From Paenibacillus oryzisoli (GTDB taxonomy: Bacteria > Bacillota > Bacilli > Paenibacillales > NBRC-103111), in contig NZ_LYPB01000089.1 in NCBI RefSeq assembly GCF_001653565.1, positions 38,851 through 102,850 of the forward strand: a stretch of 64,000 nt of DNA, written 5' to 3'. This document shows, piece after piece, positions 35,199-44,125 of the stretch. Position 1 is the first letter of the stretch, and each line of letters begins with the position of its first letter. The notes under the pieces are model-generated. The model searched no databases. It was not told the origin of the DNA and worked only from the letters and a program-made list of their open reading frames with translations. The translations under genes and the position numbers were made by a program.

Positions 35199-36254
35199 CT
35201 ATAGTATCTCCCACGTTAACGGAGTTCCCCTTGCAACATCACTTGTGACTTTCCTCCCAAGTACTAGTTCTAAATTTTTAGTTGGCAGACCTGCTCCAGG
35301 ACGAATGGATTTAATGTTTTCCTTGGTTAAAATGTCTCCCTGTTTCAAATCTTGAGTCACGTATAAAGATCTTCTATGCTTTAAAGAAACCTTCTCTGCT
35401 TCTGTCGGACCGAAGTGGACTTGACCAAGACTCTTAGACACACGCTTCGTTTCGATCACCAACATCTTCATTTCATCCGGCTCCATTGAAAAAGCCGAAT
35501 CCACTCCACCATCTGCACGAGATAAGGTAAAATGCTTTTCAATCACAGTGGCACCAAGCGCTACGCTACCTACACTGACACCAATACCCATTGTATGATC
35601 GGATAATCCGACGTGGCACTTGAATAATTCCCCCAAGTGTGGCAAAGTAAGCAGATTTGTATTCTCAGGGGAAGCGGGGTACGTGCTGGTACATTTCAAT
35701 AACACAAGATTTTCACAGCCTGCTTCTCTTGCAGCCCGAACCGTCTCATCTAGCTCTGCAATCGATGCCATCCCCGTCGAAATTATTATTGGCTTGCCTG
35801 TGCTAGCCACCTTACGAATAAGCGTAATATCTGTATTTTCAAACGAGGCTATTTTGTAGCAATCTACTTGTAACTGTTCCAAGAAATCAACAGCTGTCTC
35901 GTCAAAAGGCGTACTGAAAGGGATAATACCTAATTCTCTGCATCTTTTGAAGATGGGCTCATGCCACTCCCATGGGGTATAGGCTTCTTGATAAAGTTTA
36001 TAGAGCGAGGTTCCCTTCCACAAACTGTTTGGATCATCGATCCAGAAATCACCACTATTGATGTCAATCGTCATCGTGTCCGCCGTGTAGGTTTGCAATT
36101 TGAGGGCATCGACACCCGCTGCGGCTGCAGCTTCTACAATTTCCAAAGCTCGCTCTAACGACTGATTGTGATTCCCAGACATCTCGGCGATAATGAATGG
36201 CTCATGCGTTTGCCCGATTAAACGGTGCCCAATTTGAATATCCTTAATCATCAA
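35199..36254 (-). CDS. pseI: Pseudaminic acid synthase
   Basis: A 351-residue NeuB-family enzyme that condenses phosphoenolpyruvate with 6-deoxy-AltdiNAc to give pseudaminic acid. The TIM-barrel part includes FIIAEMSGNHNQSLERAL, LKLQTYTADT and GLSDHTMGIG. A C-terminal SAF (antifreeze-like) domain is at about 290-350 (SIRPGAGLPTKNLELVLGRK). The LKLQTYTADTMT stretch and the pseG/pseF neighbours favour PseI over sialic or legionaminic acid synthase; a second NeuB homologue lies at 52.8-53.8 kb. Confidence 0.9.
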   Translation of the reverse strand: MMIKDIQIGHRLIGQTHEPFIIAEMSGNHNQSLERALEIVEAAAAAGVDALKLQTYTADTMTIDINSGDFWIDDPNSLWKGTSLYKLYQEAYTPWEWHEPIFKRCRELGIIPFSTPFDETAVDFLEQLQVDCYKIASFENTDITLIRKVASTGKPIIISTGMASIAELDETVRAAREAGCENLVLLKCTSTYPASPENTNLLTLPHLGELFKCHVGLSDHTMGIGVSVGSVALGATVIEKHFTLSRADGGVDSAFSMEPDEMKMLVIETKRVSKSLGQVHFGPTEAEKVSLKHRRSLYVTQDLKQGDILTKENIKSIRPGAGLPTKNLELVLGRKVTSDVARGTPLTWEIL

Positions 36255-37298
36255 TTATCCCTCCAATATCGTCTTCACTACCGGATGCATGCCAGCTTCT
36301 GTTGAATTGCCTAATAAACGTAGCGCTCGCTCGCTCATTTTTACCATACTAATTGGATTTATTAGAGCTCTATGTAGCACATTTACATAATCTTGTACAC
36401 AAACATCATCATAAAAGCCAATATTCCAGATCGCTCCGAATCGTGCCGTCGCTTCTGTTGATTCTCTCTGGTTATCCGCAACAATGGTGACTACTGAAGG
36501 AAGTCCGAGATAACAACGTTCCCACATCGTCACACCTCCTGCACCAAACGAAAAATCAGCCCCGTCCATTAATAAACTTAAATAATCAATTTGACAATGA
36601 TACTGAAAATTTAGCCGCGCGCATTGTTCCTGAATTGCAGATCGAACTGGATTGGCATTACCCACGACAACGTCCACGTAAATTCCGTTAATACGACTAA
36701 ATTCTAATGCCTCTAGCACCTTCATCGTTTCATTCGTCGGATCGCTTCCACCATAAAAAACTAGAAGGCGCTCGATATTACCTGCACGTTTGCGAACTAG
36801 CTGTCTTATATGCAAAAATTCTGGTCGTAATAATAGGTAGGATGGCCCAAGAAACAACTGGCAAGAAGATGGAACCAGAGAATCGTACCGTTGTTCGAAA
36901 TTCGGGGCATAATTCTGGTCTAACAGCAGCTTACAAGTATGCTTTCTGTTGGCTAAATCATCAATTACAGCGATATGTCTAACATGCGGCCGGATCTTAT
37001 TATCCCACTGTTCATCTAATCCATAGTGATCGACAATCATCCAGTCAAGCCTAGCTTGATCATTCAAAATCGCAATCACTTCATCAGCATCTTCACTTTG
37101 CGTAAACGTTCCCTCACGCATTGAAAACACCTGGAATCCCTTTTGTTCCATCCAATCACATAAATGACCTTGCCCAGTCCTCATCAAAAAGGAAACGGCT
37201 GCTCCTGCCTGTATAAGCATTTCTGCTAGCAGCACGCATCTCATGACATGGCCTGTCCCTATTGACGTTGAGCCGTCAACGCGTATATATACATGCAT
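36255..37298 (-). CDS. pseG: UDP-2,4-diacetamido-2,4,6-trideoxy-beta-L-altropyranose hydrolase
   Basis: A 347-residue GT-B-fold enzyme that removes UDP before the PseI step. RVDGSTSIGTGHVMRCVLLA at the N terminus and FGAGGVTMWERCYLGLPSV near residue 240 are characteristic of PseG. It ends immediately next to the pseI start, so the two are co-translated. Cytosolic. Confidence 0.92.
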   Translation of the reverse strand: MHVYIRVDGSTSIGTGHVMRCVLLAEMLIQAGAAVSFLMRTGQGHLCDWMEQKGFQVFSMREGTFTQSEDADEVIAILNDQARLDWMIVDHYGLDEQWDNKIRPHVRHIAVIDDLANRKHTCKLLLDQNYAPNFEQRYDSLVPSSCQLFLGPSYLLLRPEFLHIRQLVRKRAGNIERLLVFYGGSDPTNETMKVLEALEFSRINGIYVDVVVGNANPVRSAIQEQCARLNFQYHCQIDYLSLLMDGADFSFGAGGVTMWERCYLGLPSVVTIVADNQRESTEATARFGAIWNIGFYDDVCVQDYVNVLHRALINPISMVKMSERALRLLGNSTEAGMHPVVKTILEG

Positions 37299-37334
37299 GG
37301 CGACGCCTCACTCTCCAACCCATATCTAGCCCAT

Positions 37335-38060
37335 CTAAACGACCGGTTTCTGCTCTATGTGTGCATTTATTACGGCTATATCAGGGTTCTTCAGCAGGAA
37401 CTCCACTACTTTTTCAGAAGCAACGAAAAGATCATCTCGGAAATGTTCTCCGATTTTTTCACATAATGCATAATCCTCTTCTGTATCGAGTGTAATTCTG
37501 AGCTGTGGTTGGCACAGTGTAGGGTTCATTTTATATGTTTTTCGTGTAAACTGCTCACGATGTTCATAAGCATAATACGTTACATGTTCACGATGACGCG
37601 GCTCTATTCCTACTTGATACATTCTTTCTAGTGCTGCGAATGAAACAATCTCAACAACAAGGCCGCGAGGAATTTCTCCCTCCACGTCTATAATGTCTAC
37701 CTGTTCTTGATCCATCATCTTGACAAGATCACTCGCCATTTCGTAATCAACGAACGGACAATCAGATGTTACACGAATAACATAGTCAGGATTATAAGGG
37801 ACCGCACACGTGTAGTAACGTGACAACACATCATCTTCTGAACCTCTGAAACAGGTAACTCCGTTTTGCCTACACCAATCTGCAATAGCATTGTCTTGCA
37901 ACAAAGTCGAGGTAGCAACTATAACTTCCGCAACTCCCAAGACTTGACGACAACGCTTCACAACATAGTTCAATACAACAGTCTCACCAAGAGGCATCAA
38001 TACTTTCCCTGGTAGACGTGAAGAACCCATTCTCGCTTGGATAATGATTATTGTTTTCAT
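37335..38060 (-). CDS. pseF: Pseudaminic acid cytidylyltransferase-like protein (PseF/SpsF)
   Basis: A 241-residue nucleotidyltransferase. IIIQARMGSSRLPGKVLMPL at the N terminus is the CTP-binding motif of the SpsF-type cytidylyltransferases, and RVTSDCPFVD near residue 95 matches the family. It should activate pseudaminic acid with CTP. SpsF-type proteins are often annotated only as glycosyltransferases; the pse context supports PseF. Confidence 0.87.
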   Translation of the reverse strand: MKTIIIIQARMGSSRLPGKVLMPLGETVVLNYVVKRCRQVLGVAEVIVATSTLLQDNAIADWCRQNGVTCFRGSEDDVLSRYYTCAVPYNPDYVIRVTSDCPFVDYEMASDLVKMMDQEQVDIIDVEGEIPRGLVVEIVSFAALERMYQVGIEPRHREHVTYYAYEHREQFTRKTYKMNPTLCQPQLRITLDTEEDYALCEKIGEHFRDDLFVASEKVVEFLLKNPDIAVINAHIEQKPVV

Positions 38061-38073
38061 GCAAGTTTACCGC

Positions 38074-38610
38074 CTATTCTTCAAAACTACCAACAAAGCG
38101 TTTGAGTTGTTCTCCGTTCTTGATCCACTCGCTTGCCAGCATTTCATATATGTACACATCGTAAAATGAACCGCTTTTGTATATATGCTCCCGATAGTAC
38201 CCCACTTCGGTACAACCATGTTTCAAATGAATTTTCTTTACATTTTCGTTATGCGACATAACTTCACCAAGCAATTTATGGAAACCCAGTTTTTGAAAAG
38301 CATAATTATATACGTACGGACCTATCATTGCACCAACCATATTATACTTTGTATCACCGATATAATAGGCCCAGTAAGCCCTTAAATTTTGCCAATCTAT
38401 ATTCGATAATGATACCAAACCGATTAACTGCCCCTTAGAGGCAATTATCCAGTATTTACTCGAAGTATCGCAAGATATATATTCGAACCAACGTTTTTGA
38501 TTATCCAGGCTGTATTCAATATCTGTAAACATATATTGGGTTATATGTTCACTCGTACGCCATTTTAAAATTTGTTCCAAGTGTTCCTCTTTCACCTTCA
38601 AAAATTCCAT
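38074..38610 (-). CDS. pseH: UDP-4-amino-sugar N-acetyltransferase PseH
   Basis: A 178-residue GNAT-family acetyltransferase that acetylates the 4-amino group of the PseC product using acetyl-CoA. ILKWRTSEHITQYMFTD near the N terminus and WAYYIG with IGPYVYNYAF are typical of PseH. The ATG at 38610 is nine bases after AAGGAA and was preferred over a GTG three codons upstream. It follows the LuxC-like gene by 13 bases. The acyl donor could be something other than acetyl-CoA given the acyl-activating module upstream. Confidence 0.87.
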   Translation of the reverse strand: MEFLKVKEEHLEQILKWRTSEHITQYMFTDIEYSLDNQKRWFEYISCDTSSKYWIIASKGQLIGLVSLSNIDWQNLRAYWAYYIGDTKYNMVGAMIGPYVYNYAFQKLGFHKLLGEVMSHNENVKKIHLKHGCTEVGYYREHIYKSGSFYDVYIYEMLASEWIKNGEQLKRFVGSFEE

Positions 38611-38623
38611 GAATATCACTTCC

Positions 38624-39850
38624 TTAACGCAAATCGACTTCCCTTGTCAAATAGCTTAATAAGTAGTAACCATCCCAAACTTCTGCAAAATCCAATGCTT
38701 TCCCGACTGGAATGATGCGATCAATTCCTCTTCCTTGCAAGGAATAAACGAATTCCTTAAGCTCTTCTTTTGTAAATCCGAAGTAAGATAATGTTTGGTC
38801 TTTATCTATTACAAATGTCGAAATTTGCAACAGCGATGCACAGGATATTTCTAAGAACAGCCCACCGCCACAATGCATTTCTCTAATTTGATCATTGATT
38901 TCAGTCACTTTAACACGTGTTGGAGTATGCAGCAATGCCGAGGATACAGCATCTGTATACGCATGTGCACCATAGAAAAATGCTGTAGTCAACCGCGTTA
39001 TTTGCAGAGCTGTCGGCAATTCATACTGTACGGCTTGAAGTTTAGCTGTGAGCGCACCCCAAAACCTTGTTTTCGCTTCTTCTATCCGCTTATCATCTCC
39101 GACCCAGTACACTAATCTCGGTGAGGAACAAGCCATCTGCTGAAACCAGAAAGCGTCATTATAAAAGTCATGTGCAAGCTTGGATAACTGTTCGTCCGTT
39201 GAAGAAATAAGTCTATCTGCTGCTAACACGACCATTGAAAAACGATCCGCGAATACGATCTCTGTTGCCAAAGGCGGTAAAGGAATGTCCCTAATCGTTC
39301 GAATCGTTTGGTCACCACCCCATATAACCCGAGCATGGCATAGGTTTGAGAGATATTGTGAAATTTGCTGATTATGCGCGTATGTTACAAACAGTGTCCG
39401 CTGCTTGATATCCTCATATTTGTCTTGATCCAATATGCTGCCGATCACCTCAAGCAAAACCTCGAGTTGCTCATTTCTTTTTTGAGATAGACGAACGATA
39501 TTTATATTCCCAACCAGCATAGACAACACCCATGAATAGAAAAAAATCGTATCCACATTTGAAGGTGCAAAATGCAAAACTACCCCTCTGGCCAGTAGTA
39601 TCATGTTCGCATTGCGCTTCTCAAAATCCTGTTGAATTCGTGCTATATTTGCTTTTCTGAGCCAATACCCGGTGGTCATCAACTCTGGATAAGCGCGCAT
39701 TTGTTTGTTATTCAAAATAACGCCAGACACTTCATTCAGAAACTGTACGACAACGGAAGAAAACGGATGCAAAGGTTTCTGCTTCGCCATATTAGCAGTA
39801 TGTTCTTGCCATCCTGTTATAGGCAGCCCCCTTGGCAAAAGAGATTCCAT
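38624..39850 (-). CDS. LuxC-like acyl-CoA/acyl-enzyme reductase
   Basis: A 408-residue protein of the LuxC family, which reduces activated fatty acyl groups to aldehydes with NADPH. FQQMACSSPRLVYWVG near residue 240 carries the expected catalytic Cys, and VLHFAPSNVDTIFFYSWV near 95 is the cofactor-side motif. It lies end to end with a LuxE-like gene, the classical pair of the luminescence reductase complex, but no luciferase (luxAB) or thioesterase (luxD) is present in the window. It leads directly into pseH. The likely role is to make an aldehyde or a reduced acyl group for surface-sugar decoration; this is inference. Confidence 0.85.
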   Translation of the reverse strand: MESLLPRGLPITGWQEHTANMAKQKPLHPFSSVVVQFLNEVSGVILNNKQMRAYPELMTTGYWLRKANIARIQQDFEKRNANMILLARGVVLHFAPSNVDTIFFYSWVLSMLVGNINIVRLSQKRNEQLEVLLEVIGSILDQDKYEDIKQRTLFVTYAHNQQISQYLSNLCHARVIWGGDQTIRTIRDIPLPPLATEIVFADRFSMVVLAADRLISSTDEQLSKLAHDFYNDAFWFQQMACSSPRLVYWVGDDKRIEEAKTRFWGALTAKLQAVQYELPTALQITRLTTAFFYGAHAYTDAVSSALLHTPTRVKVTEINDQIREMHCGGGLFLEISCASLLQISTFVIDKDQTLSYFGFTKEELKEFVYSLQGRGIDRIIPVGKALDFAEVWDGYYLLSYLTREVDLR

Positions 39851-40939
39851 CTACATATTCACTCCATTCTGTTGGTCGAACGCATGCGTGTCGCTGCAAC
39901 CCCTTATTTCGGCTTTCGGAATTCGACCTTCAATTGTGAAATGTCTTCCCATTCGACCACACGGGCAATTATCCTCTCCATGTACGGTTCCAACATCCTC
40001 CGTCAGCAAGCTGTGTCCGGGATAACTTTTGGGCAAAATACTAATGACTTGAACAATGCCCCTTTTTTCATTCATAACCGGCTTCAATGTTTCAAAATCT
40101 CGAATCATCACATCTGCAAAGTTAGGAGTATGAAAATGTCCATGTTCACATTCCATAAATATCGAGCCCACTTGTTCGACCATGCCGTAATAGTTGTGGA
40201 CTAGCGGTATATGAAATTGCTCAAACAAGGATTGTTTGAAGATCTCATTGCTAACCGATTCATCGCTTAGCTTTTTCCATCCGCCGCCGTGAATTAAAAT
40301 ACTATTATCGAGAGGAAGTTGAATGTTCTTATCGAGACAGACTTTTAAAAAGTATTGCCAAATCATAAAGGTAAAGCCAAATAAAAAGATACGCTCATCT
40401 TTATACTTTTCTAAAAAAGCATATAAGCCATCCCAATCAATCTCCATGTTGTCATCTAACAAATAAAAATGGTTGCGACCAAAGTTTGAAAAGCCGACTA
40501 TTCCCGCTCCTCTTGCACTGAACGCTTTGCGATCTTTGATCACATTTTTCGTATCAATGATGATCATTGGCAGTCGCTGCTTACCAATAAAATCCCTTAC
40601 TATAGATACAAGGGCTTTAGACTGCAGCTCTGATGTCTCACGGTTAATGTAGATTTTAGATACTTGTTGCGAAGTCGTCCCGCTTGATGTCAATGTTTTA
40701 ATTACTTCATCTTTAGGAACAGAACGTAGATCCATCATTTTAAAAAGCTGTACAGGCAAGTATGGCAGATGTTCGACTTGAGTGATTTCACTCTCAAATG
40801 GAACTGTCCTCAAAATATGATCATAGGGCTCACAATGGCACTTATGGAAATCCGTTAAGCGCGTCAGCTCGTCCATTAAAAAAGCCTGCTTAGCGGCACG
40901 ATTCATCGCATAGGGGTGTTGAAAAATGGCTTCATTCAT
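39851..40939 (-). CDS. LuxE-like acyl-protein synthetase
   Basis: A 362-residue protein of the LuxE/PaaK-like adenylate-forming family. TLTSSGTTSQQVSKIYINRE near residue 85 is the phosphate-binding loop, and LIHGGGWKKLSDE with HNYYGMVEQVGSIF are LuxE-type motifs. LuxE activates a fatty acid as an acyl-AMP and passes it to itself or to LuxC. The ATG at 40939 overlaps the ligase stop by four bases (ATGA). Confidence 0.87.
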   Translation of the reverse strand: MNEAIFQHPYAMNRAAKQAFLMDELTRLTDFHKCHCEPYDHILRTVPFESEITQVEHLPYLPVQLFKMMDLRSVPKDEVIKTLTSSGTTSQQVSKIYINRETSELQSKALVSIVRDFIGKQRLPMIIIDTKNVIKDRKAFSARGAGIVGFSNFGRNHFYLLDDNMEIDWDGLYAFLEKYKDERIFLFGFTFMIWQYFLKVCLDKNIQLPLDNSILIHGGGWKKLSDESVSNEIFKQSLFEQFHIPLVHNYYGMVEQVGSIFMECEHGHFHTPNFADVMIRDFETLKPVMNEKRGIVQVISILPKSYPGHSLLTEDVGTVHGEDNCPCGRMGRHFTIEGRIPKAEIRGCSDTHAFDQQNGVNM

Positions 40940-42324
40940 GACATCATGTCCTTCAATTTCATATAGTTCATTTTCCCATTGTCTAATCGCGGCAGCACCG
41001 GAACCGTTCTAACCGAAAAAGACGTTGGATGCAGCTTGTACAACTGGCGTATATATACTCTGATCTGCTCCGCATTTGTCTCGTTTTCTGTGAAAATGAT
41101 TAAATAATCATCATCTCCTGTGCAAGCAACAGGCAAAGAGAATTCAGTCTCGATCTGCTTTTCGATCTCATCTAAATTAATTCGAAGTCCGAATAACTTG
41201 ATAAACCGTTTTATTCGTCCTTTAATATAGATGTAGCCATCCTCATCCCTGTAAGCAACATCGCCCGTGTGAAGCCGTCCTTGTAGCTCATCTCCTCTAG
41301 TTAGGTCCTCGCGTGCTTCGGCATACCCGAGCATAACGTTTGAACCCTCGTAGATCAACTCCGAAGTCTCCTCGTCAATCCAGAACGTTCCGTTCGGAAT
41401 CGCAATGCCGACAGAATCTGCTTTGTCCACAAGTTGTTCCGGAGGAACATAACTCATCCGCGCCGTCGCTTCCGTTTGACCATACATCACATAGAAGCGT
41501 CTTCCTGTCTCAACCGAAATTTGCCTGAAGGCCTGCACCAGATTAGGCGCTAACCTGCCACCCGCCTGTGTAAAATAACGTAACGACGGCAGCTGCATGC
41601 TGCCAAATCGAAGACGCTGGAGCATCTGATACGTATACGGAACACCCGCTAATGATGTTGCCTCTTGTTCTTTAAATAAAATCCAAAACTCCTTAGATAC
41701 GATTGAGGCATTCGTCATAATTAATGTACCGCCTACGAGCAGATGACTATTAATAACGGACAAGCCGTAGGAATATTGAAATGGCAACGTTGTAATCCCC
41801 CGTTCTGTCTCATCCAACTGCAGGTAAGAGGCGATTGAAAGGGCATTAGCTTGTAAATTTCTATAAGAAAGACGAACAAATTTGGCACTACCTGTCGTTC
41901 CTGATGTGCTAAGTAATACGGCCAAATCTGTATGAATGCCCGGTAACGCGGGATAGGAGGATCGCTCCTCGACCCACAAGACTGATGACGACTGATGATA
42001 GCCCTCAAATGTATGTTCTGTATAAGGTGAAGCAATCCAGTTAGGTTTATATGAATAAACGATCTTCTCAAGTAATGTCTGTTCTAATTGCCCATCCACT
42101 AACATTACGGCATGACCTGCCTGCAGACAGGCAAGATAGGCAACGAGTGTGGCAGTGTCGTTCGAACAAAGCAATAGTCCGAGCTGTTTGTTCGTAGAAC
42201 TAGGCAGCATTGCTTTAAAATCATCCACACGCTGCTGCAGTTCGCCATATGTCATGCCATTATGATCGGTCAAAACAACTGCTTTTAGCTCTTTGTGATG
42301 GCTAAGGTTCCAAAACGTAGACAC
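40936..42324 (-). CDS. AMP-forming acyl ligase (ANL family)
   Basis: A 462-residue adenylate-forming enzyme. LLSTSGTTGSAKFVRLSYRN is the ATP loop, YGQTEATARMSYV is motif A5, GDVAYRDEDGYIYIKGRIKR is A7-A8 and the C-terminal LDNGKMNYMKL holds the A10 lysine. It probably loads a carboxylic acid onto the acyl carrier protein encoded upstream, or onto CoA. The GTG at 42324 follows AAAGGGA by nine bases; the upstream in-frame ATG at 42420 would add an unrelated hydrophobic tail. The gap to the SDR gene is 146 bases. Confidence 0.87.
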   Translation of the reverse strand: MSTFWNLSHHKELKAVVLTDHNGMTYGELQQRVDDFKAMLPSSTNKQLGLLLCSNDTATLVAYLACLQAGHAVMLVDGQLEQTLLEKIVYSYKPNWIASPYTEHTFEGYHQSSSVLWVEERSSYPALPGIHTDLAVLLSTSGTTGSAKFVRLSYRNLQANALSIASYLQLDETERGITTLPFQYSYGLSVINSHLLVGGTLIMTNASIVSKEFWILFKEQEATSLAGVPYTYQMLQRLRFGSMQLPSLRYFTQAGGRLAPNLVQAFRQISVETGRRFYVMYGQTEATARMSYVPPEQLVDKADSVGIAIPNGTFWIDEETSELIYEGSNVMLGYAEAREDLTRGDELQGRLHTGDVAYRDEDGYIYIKGRIKRFIKLFGLRINLDEIEKQIETEFSLPVACTGDDDYLIIFTENETNAEQIRVYIRQLYKLHPTSFSVRTVPVLPRLDNGKMNYMKLKDMMS

Positions 42325-42470
42325 GTGCACACTTCCCTTTTTCTTCTTACACAAGTTTCTCTTTATATTATCGGCTTTTAACAGGAATGTAATGAGAAAA
42401 AACAAAGAAGCTATCTCCAATGTCGCAAAACAAGCGCCACTTGAGACACCCTCTGAAGAATGTCAAATCG

Positions 42471-43214
42471 TTACACAACCATTCCGCCATCAACACCAAG
42501 TAATTGCCCTGTCACATAGGAAGATAATTCCGAAGCTAAAAATAAAATCGTATTCGCTACCTCTTCGGGTTTTCCAGCTCGCCCCATATGGATGCTAGAT
42601 AAACGATCCTTATATTTCTCTTCCGATAGCTTGACCGTCATATCCGTTTCAATGAAACCGGGAGCCACCGCATTTATCCGTATATTGGAAGAAGCAAACT
42701 CTTTGGCTGCCGCTAGAGTAGCACCGATCACGGCCGCCTTACTTGCCGCGTAGCCAACTTGTCCAACATCTCCGAAACGGCCGAGAATGGAGCTGAGATT
42801 AATAATCGATCCACTTTTTTTGCGCATCATTAAGCGTGTCGCGTACTGCATATGTAATATGGTTGCCATCACATTAACATCATACATCTCATTAATTTTG
42901 TCTTGTTGCATGTAGCCAAGCAAGCCATCATGCAAAATACCGGCATTATTGACGAGGACATCTAACCGTTTATACTGGCCATGAATCTGTTGAAATGCCT
43001 GCTTAACCTCCTCTACATTCGTAATATCATAACGTAGAACAAGCGGGGCATGTTCCGATATTTCGTTGATTTCGACCGCTATGGACTGTAGGTCCTCTTC
43101 GTTCCGCCCATTCAAAATAACTGAAGCCCCGTTCTTCGCAAAGACAAGAGCCGTCGCCCTTCCTATCCCTTTTGAAGCACCCGTAATCAATGCTACTTTT
43201 CCCTCAAGCAACAT
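42471..43214 (-). CDS. Short-chain dehydrogenase, FabG-like
   Basis: A 247-residue classical SDR. GASKGIGRA near residue 13 binds NAD(P), NNAG is at about 90, and GYAASKAA near 152 has the catalytic Tyr and Lys; the C terminus GQLLGVDGGMVV is FabG-like. It probably reduces a beta-keto group on an ACP-bound acyl chain, though SDRs are versatile. The ATG at 43214 overlaps the ACP stop region; another ATG six codons upstream is possible. Confidence 0.85.
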   Translation of the reverse strand: MLLEGKVALITGASKGIGRATALVFAKNGASVILNGRNEEDLQSIAVEINEISEHAPLVLRYDITNVEEVKQAFQQIHGQYKRLDVLVNNAGILHDGLLGYMQQDKINEMYDVNVMATILHMQYATRLMMRKKSGSIINLSSILGRFGDVGQVGYAASKAAVIGATLAAAKEFASSNIRINAVAPGFIETDMTVKLSEEKYKDRLSSIHMGRAGKPEEVANTILFLASELSSYVTGQLLGVDGGMVV

Positions 43215-43215
43215 T

Positions 43216-43452
43216 TTAGAACGCCACTCCATACTTCCCTAAAATCTCTTTCGCCTTTGCGTATGAACTCAAATCAATGACATCATCTGTGTCCATCATA
43301 ATATCGAAACCTTCGTCGATCGCAGCAATTAGCGTCATATGAGCGATTGAGTCCCATTGTTCAATGCTGTTATAAGCTAAGTCGTCTTGAATCATATTTT
43401 CTGCAGTGTCTAAAGCTTCTGCGAAAATGGTTTTAAGCTTTTGTTCGTTCAT
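43216..43452 (-). CDS. Acyl carrier protein
   Basis: A 78-residue acidic protein. EQWDSIAHMTLIAAI near residue 37 contains the serine that takes the phosphopantetheine arm. The ATG at 43452 has GGAGG eight bases upstream; the longer frame is unlikely. It is a specialised carrier, distinct from AcpP in motif, and heads the unit ACP-SDR-ligase-LuxE-LuxC-pseH. It points to acyl chemistry dedicated to this island. Confidence 0.88.
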   Translation of the reverse strand: MNEQKLKTIFAEALDTAENMIQDDLAYNSIEQWDSIAHMTLIAAIDEGFDIMMDTDDVIDLSSYAKAKEILGKYGVAF

Positions 43453-43557
43453 GTCAGTTCCTCCAAGGTCCAAAGAAATAAAAAATCCAAACAATCTATA
43501 CTCTACTTATTTATTTCAATATTGCCCCAATCATTTGATAAGGGGATACTATCCTCT

Positions 43558-44108
43558 TCACCAAACTTCGATCCAAATGCCATTTTGAATAAACCGACCT
43601 TTGCTAGAAATAATTGTCCACGTGACTCTACGAAAATGTTGGTACTGGAAGCTTACGTTTTTGCCTGTATCTTCATGTAAGGTGTTTTGAAAGAATTTCT
43701 GTGTCGTCTTGCTTATTGTAGTCAAGAACGTGATACAACCTCGTGCAAACAGTCCATCATTTAACATTTCCTTCATTCTTGAACTGACCAATTTGTCTGT
43801 CACCAAGAATGCTTCTACACTTACAGCAAATACAGGATTAGAAATCCCTAATACCTTTACTGGCAAATCTAATTCATTAGTAATGTAGGTGTCTTCGTAA
43901 TCACTGCTCATTCTACCATTGCCGATGGTTTCTTGAGACATCCCTTCTTTACTTCATATTCCAAGATCTTTCTTTAATGTAATGATATGACGAAGATGTT
44001 CAACGATTTCATAATCAAAACCTTTCAAAAGTTGCTTTGCACGGAATCATTGGAAAGTGGCCCTAATCGAGAGCCAGACCCTCCTGATAATAATACAATT
44101 TCATTTCA
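43558..44108 (-). pseudogene. Remnant of mannose-1-phosphate guanylyltransferase (manC)
   Basis: From 44105 down, the frame reads NEIVLLSGGSGSRLGPLSND, the N-terminal nucleotide-binding motif of ManC (usual form has SGGSGKRLWPLSND), but the expected start codon is a stop. A one-base shift then gives RAKQLLK in place of RSKQFLK. After a large deletion the C-terminal part survives from about 43941: TIGNGRMSSDYEDTYITNEL, LPVKVLG, and a cupin piece NVSFQYQHFRR and WTIISSKGRF. A 127-codon open frame at 43558-43941 is therefore the decayed C terminus, not a separate gene. The assignment was made by motif recall, with no alignment run. Confidence 0.75.
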
Positions 44109-44125
44109 GCACTCGGAATTGTTTT

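Noticed and set aside
38624..40939. Bioluminescence genes
   Set aside because: LuxC and LuxE homologues are present, but luxA, luxB and luxD are absent and the context is surface sugar synthesis.
43558..43941. Separate hypothetical protein gene
   Set aside because: Its sequence reads as the C-terminal cupin part of ManC with further decay, so it is treated as part of a pseudogene.
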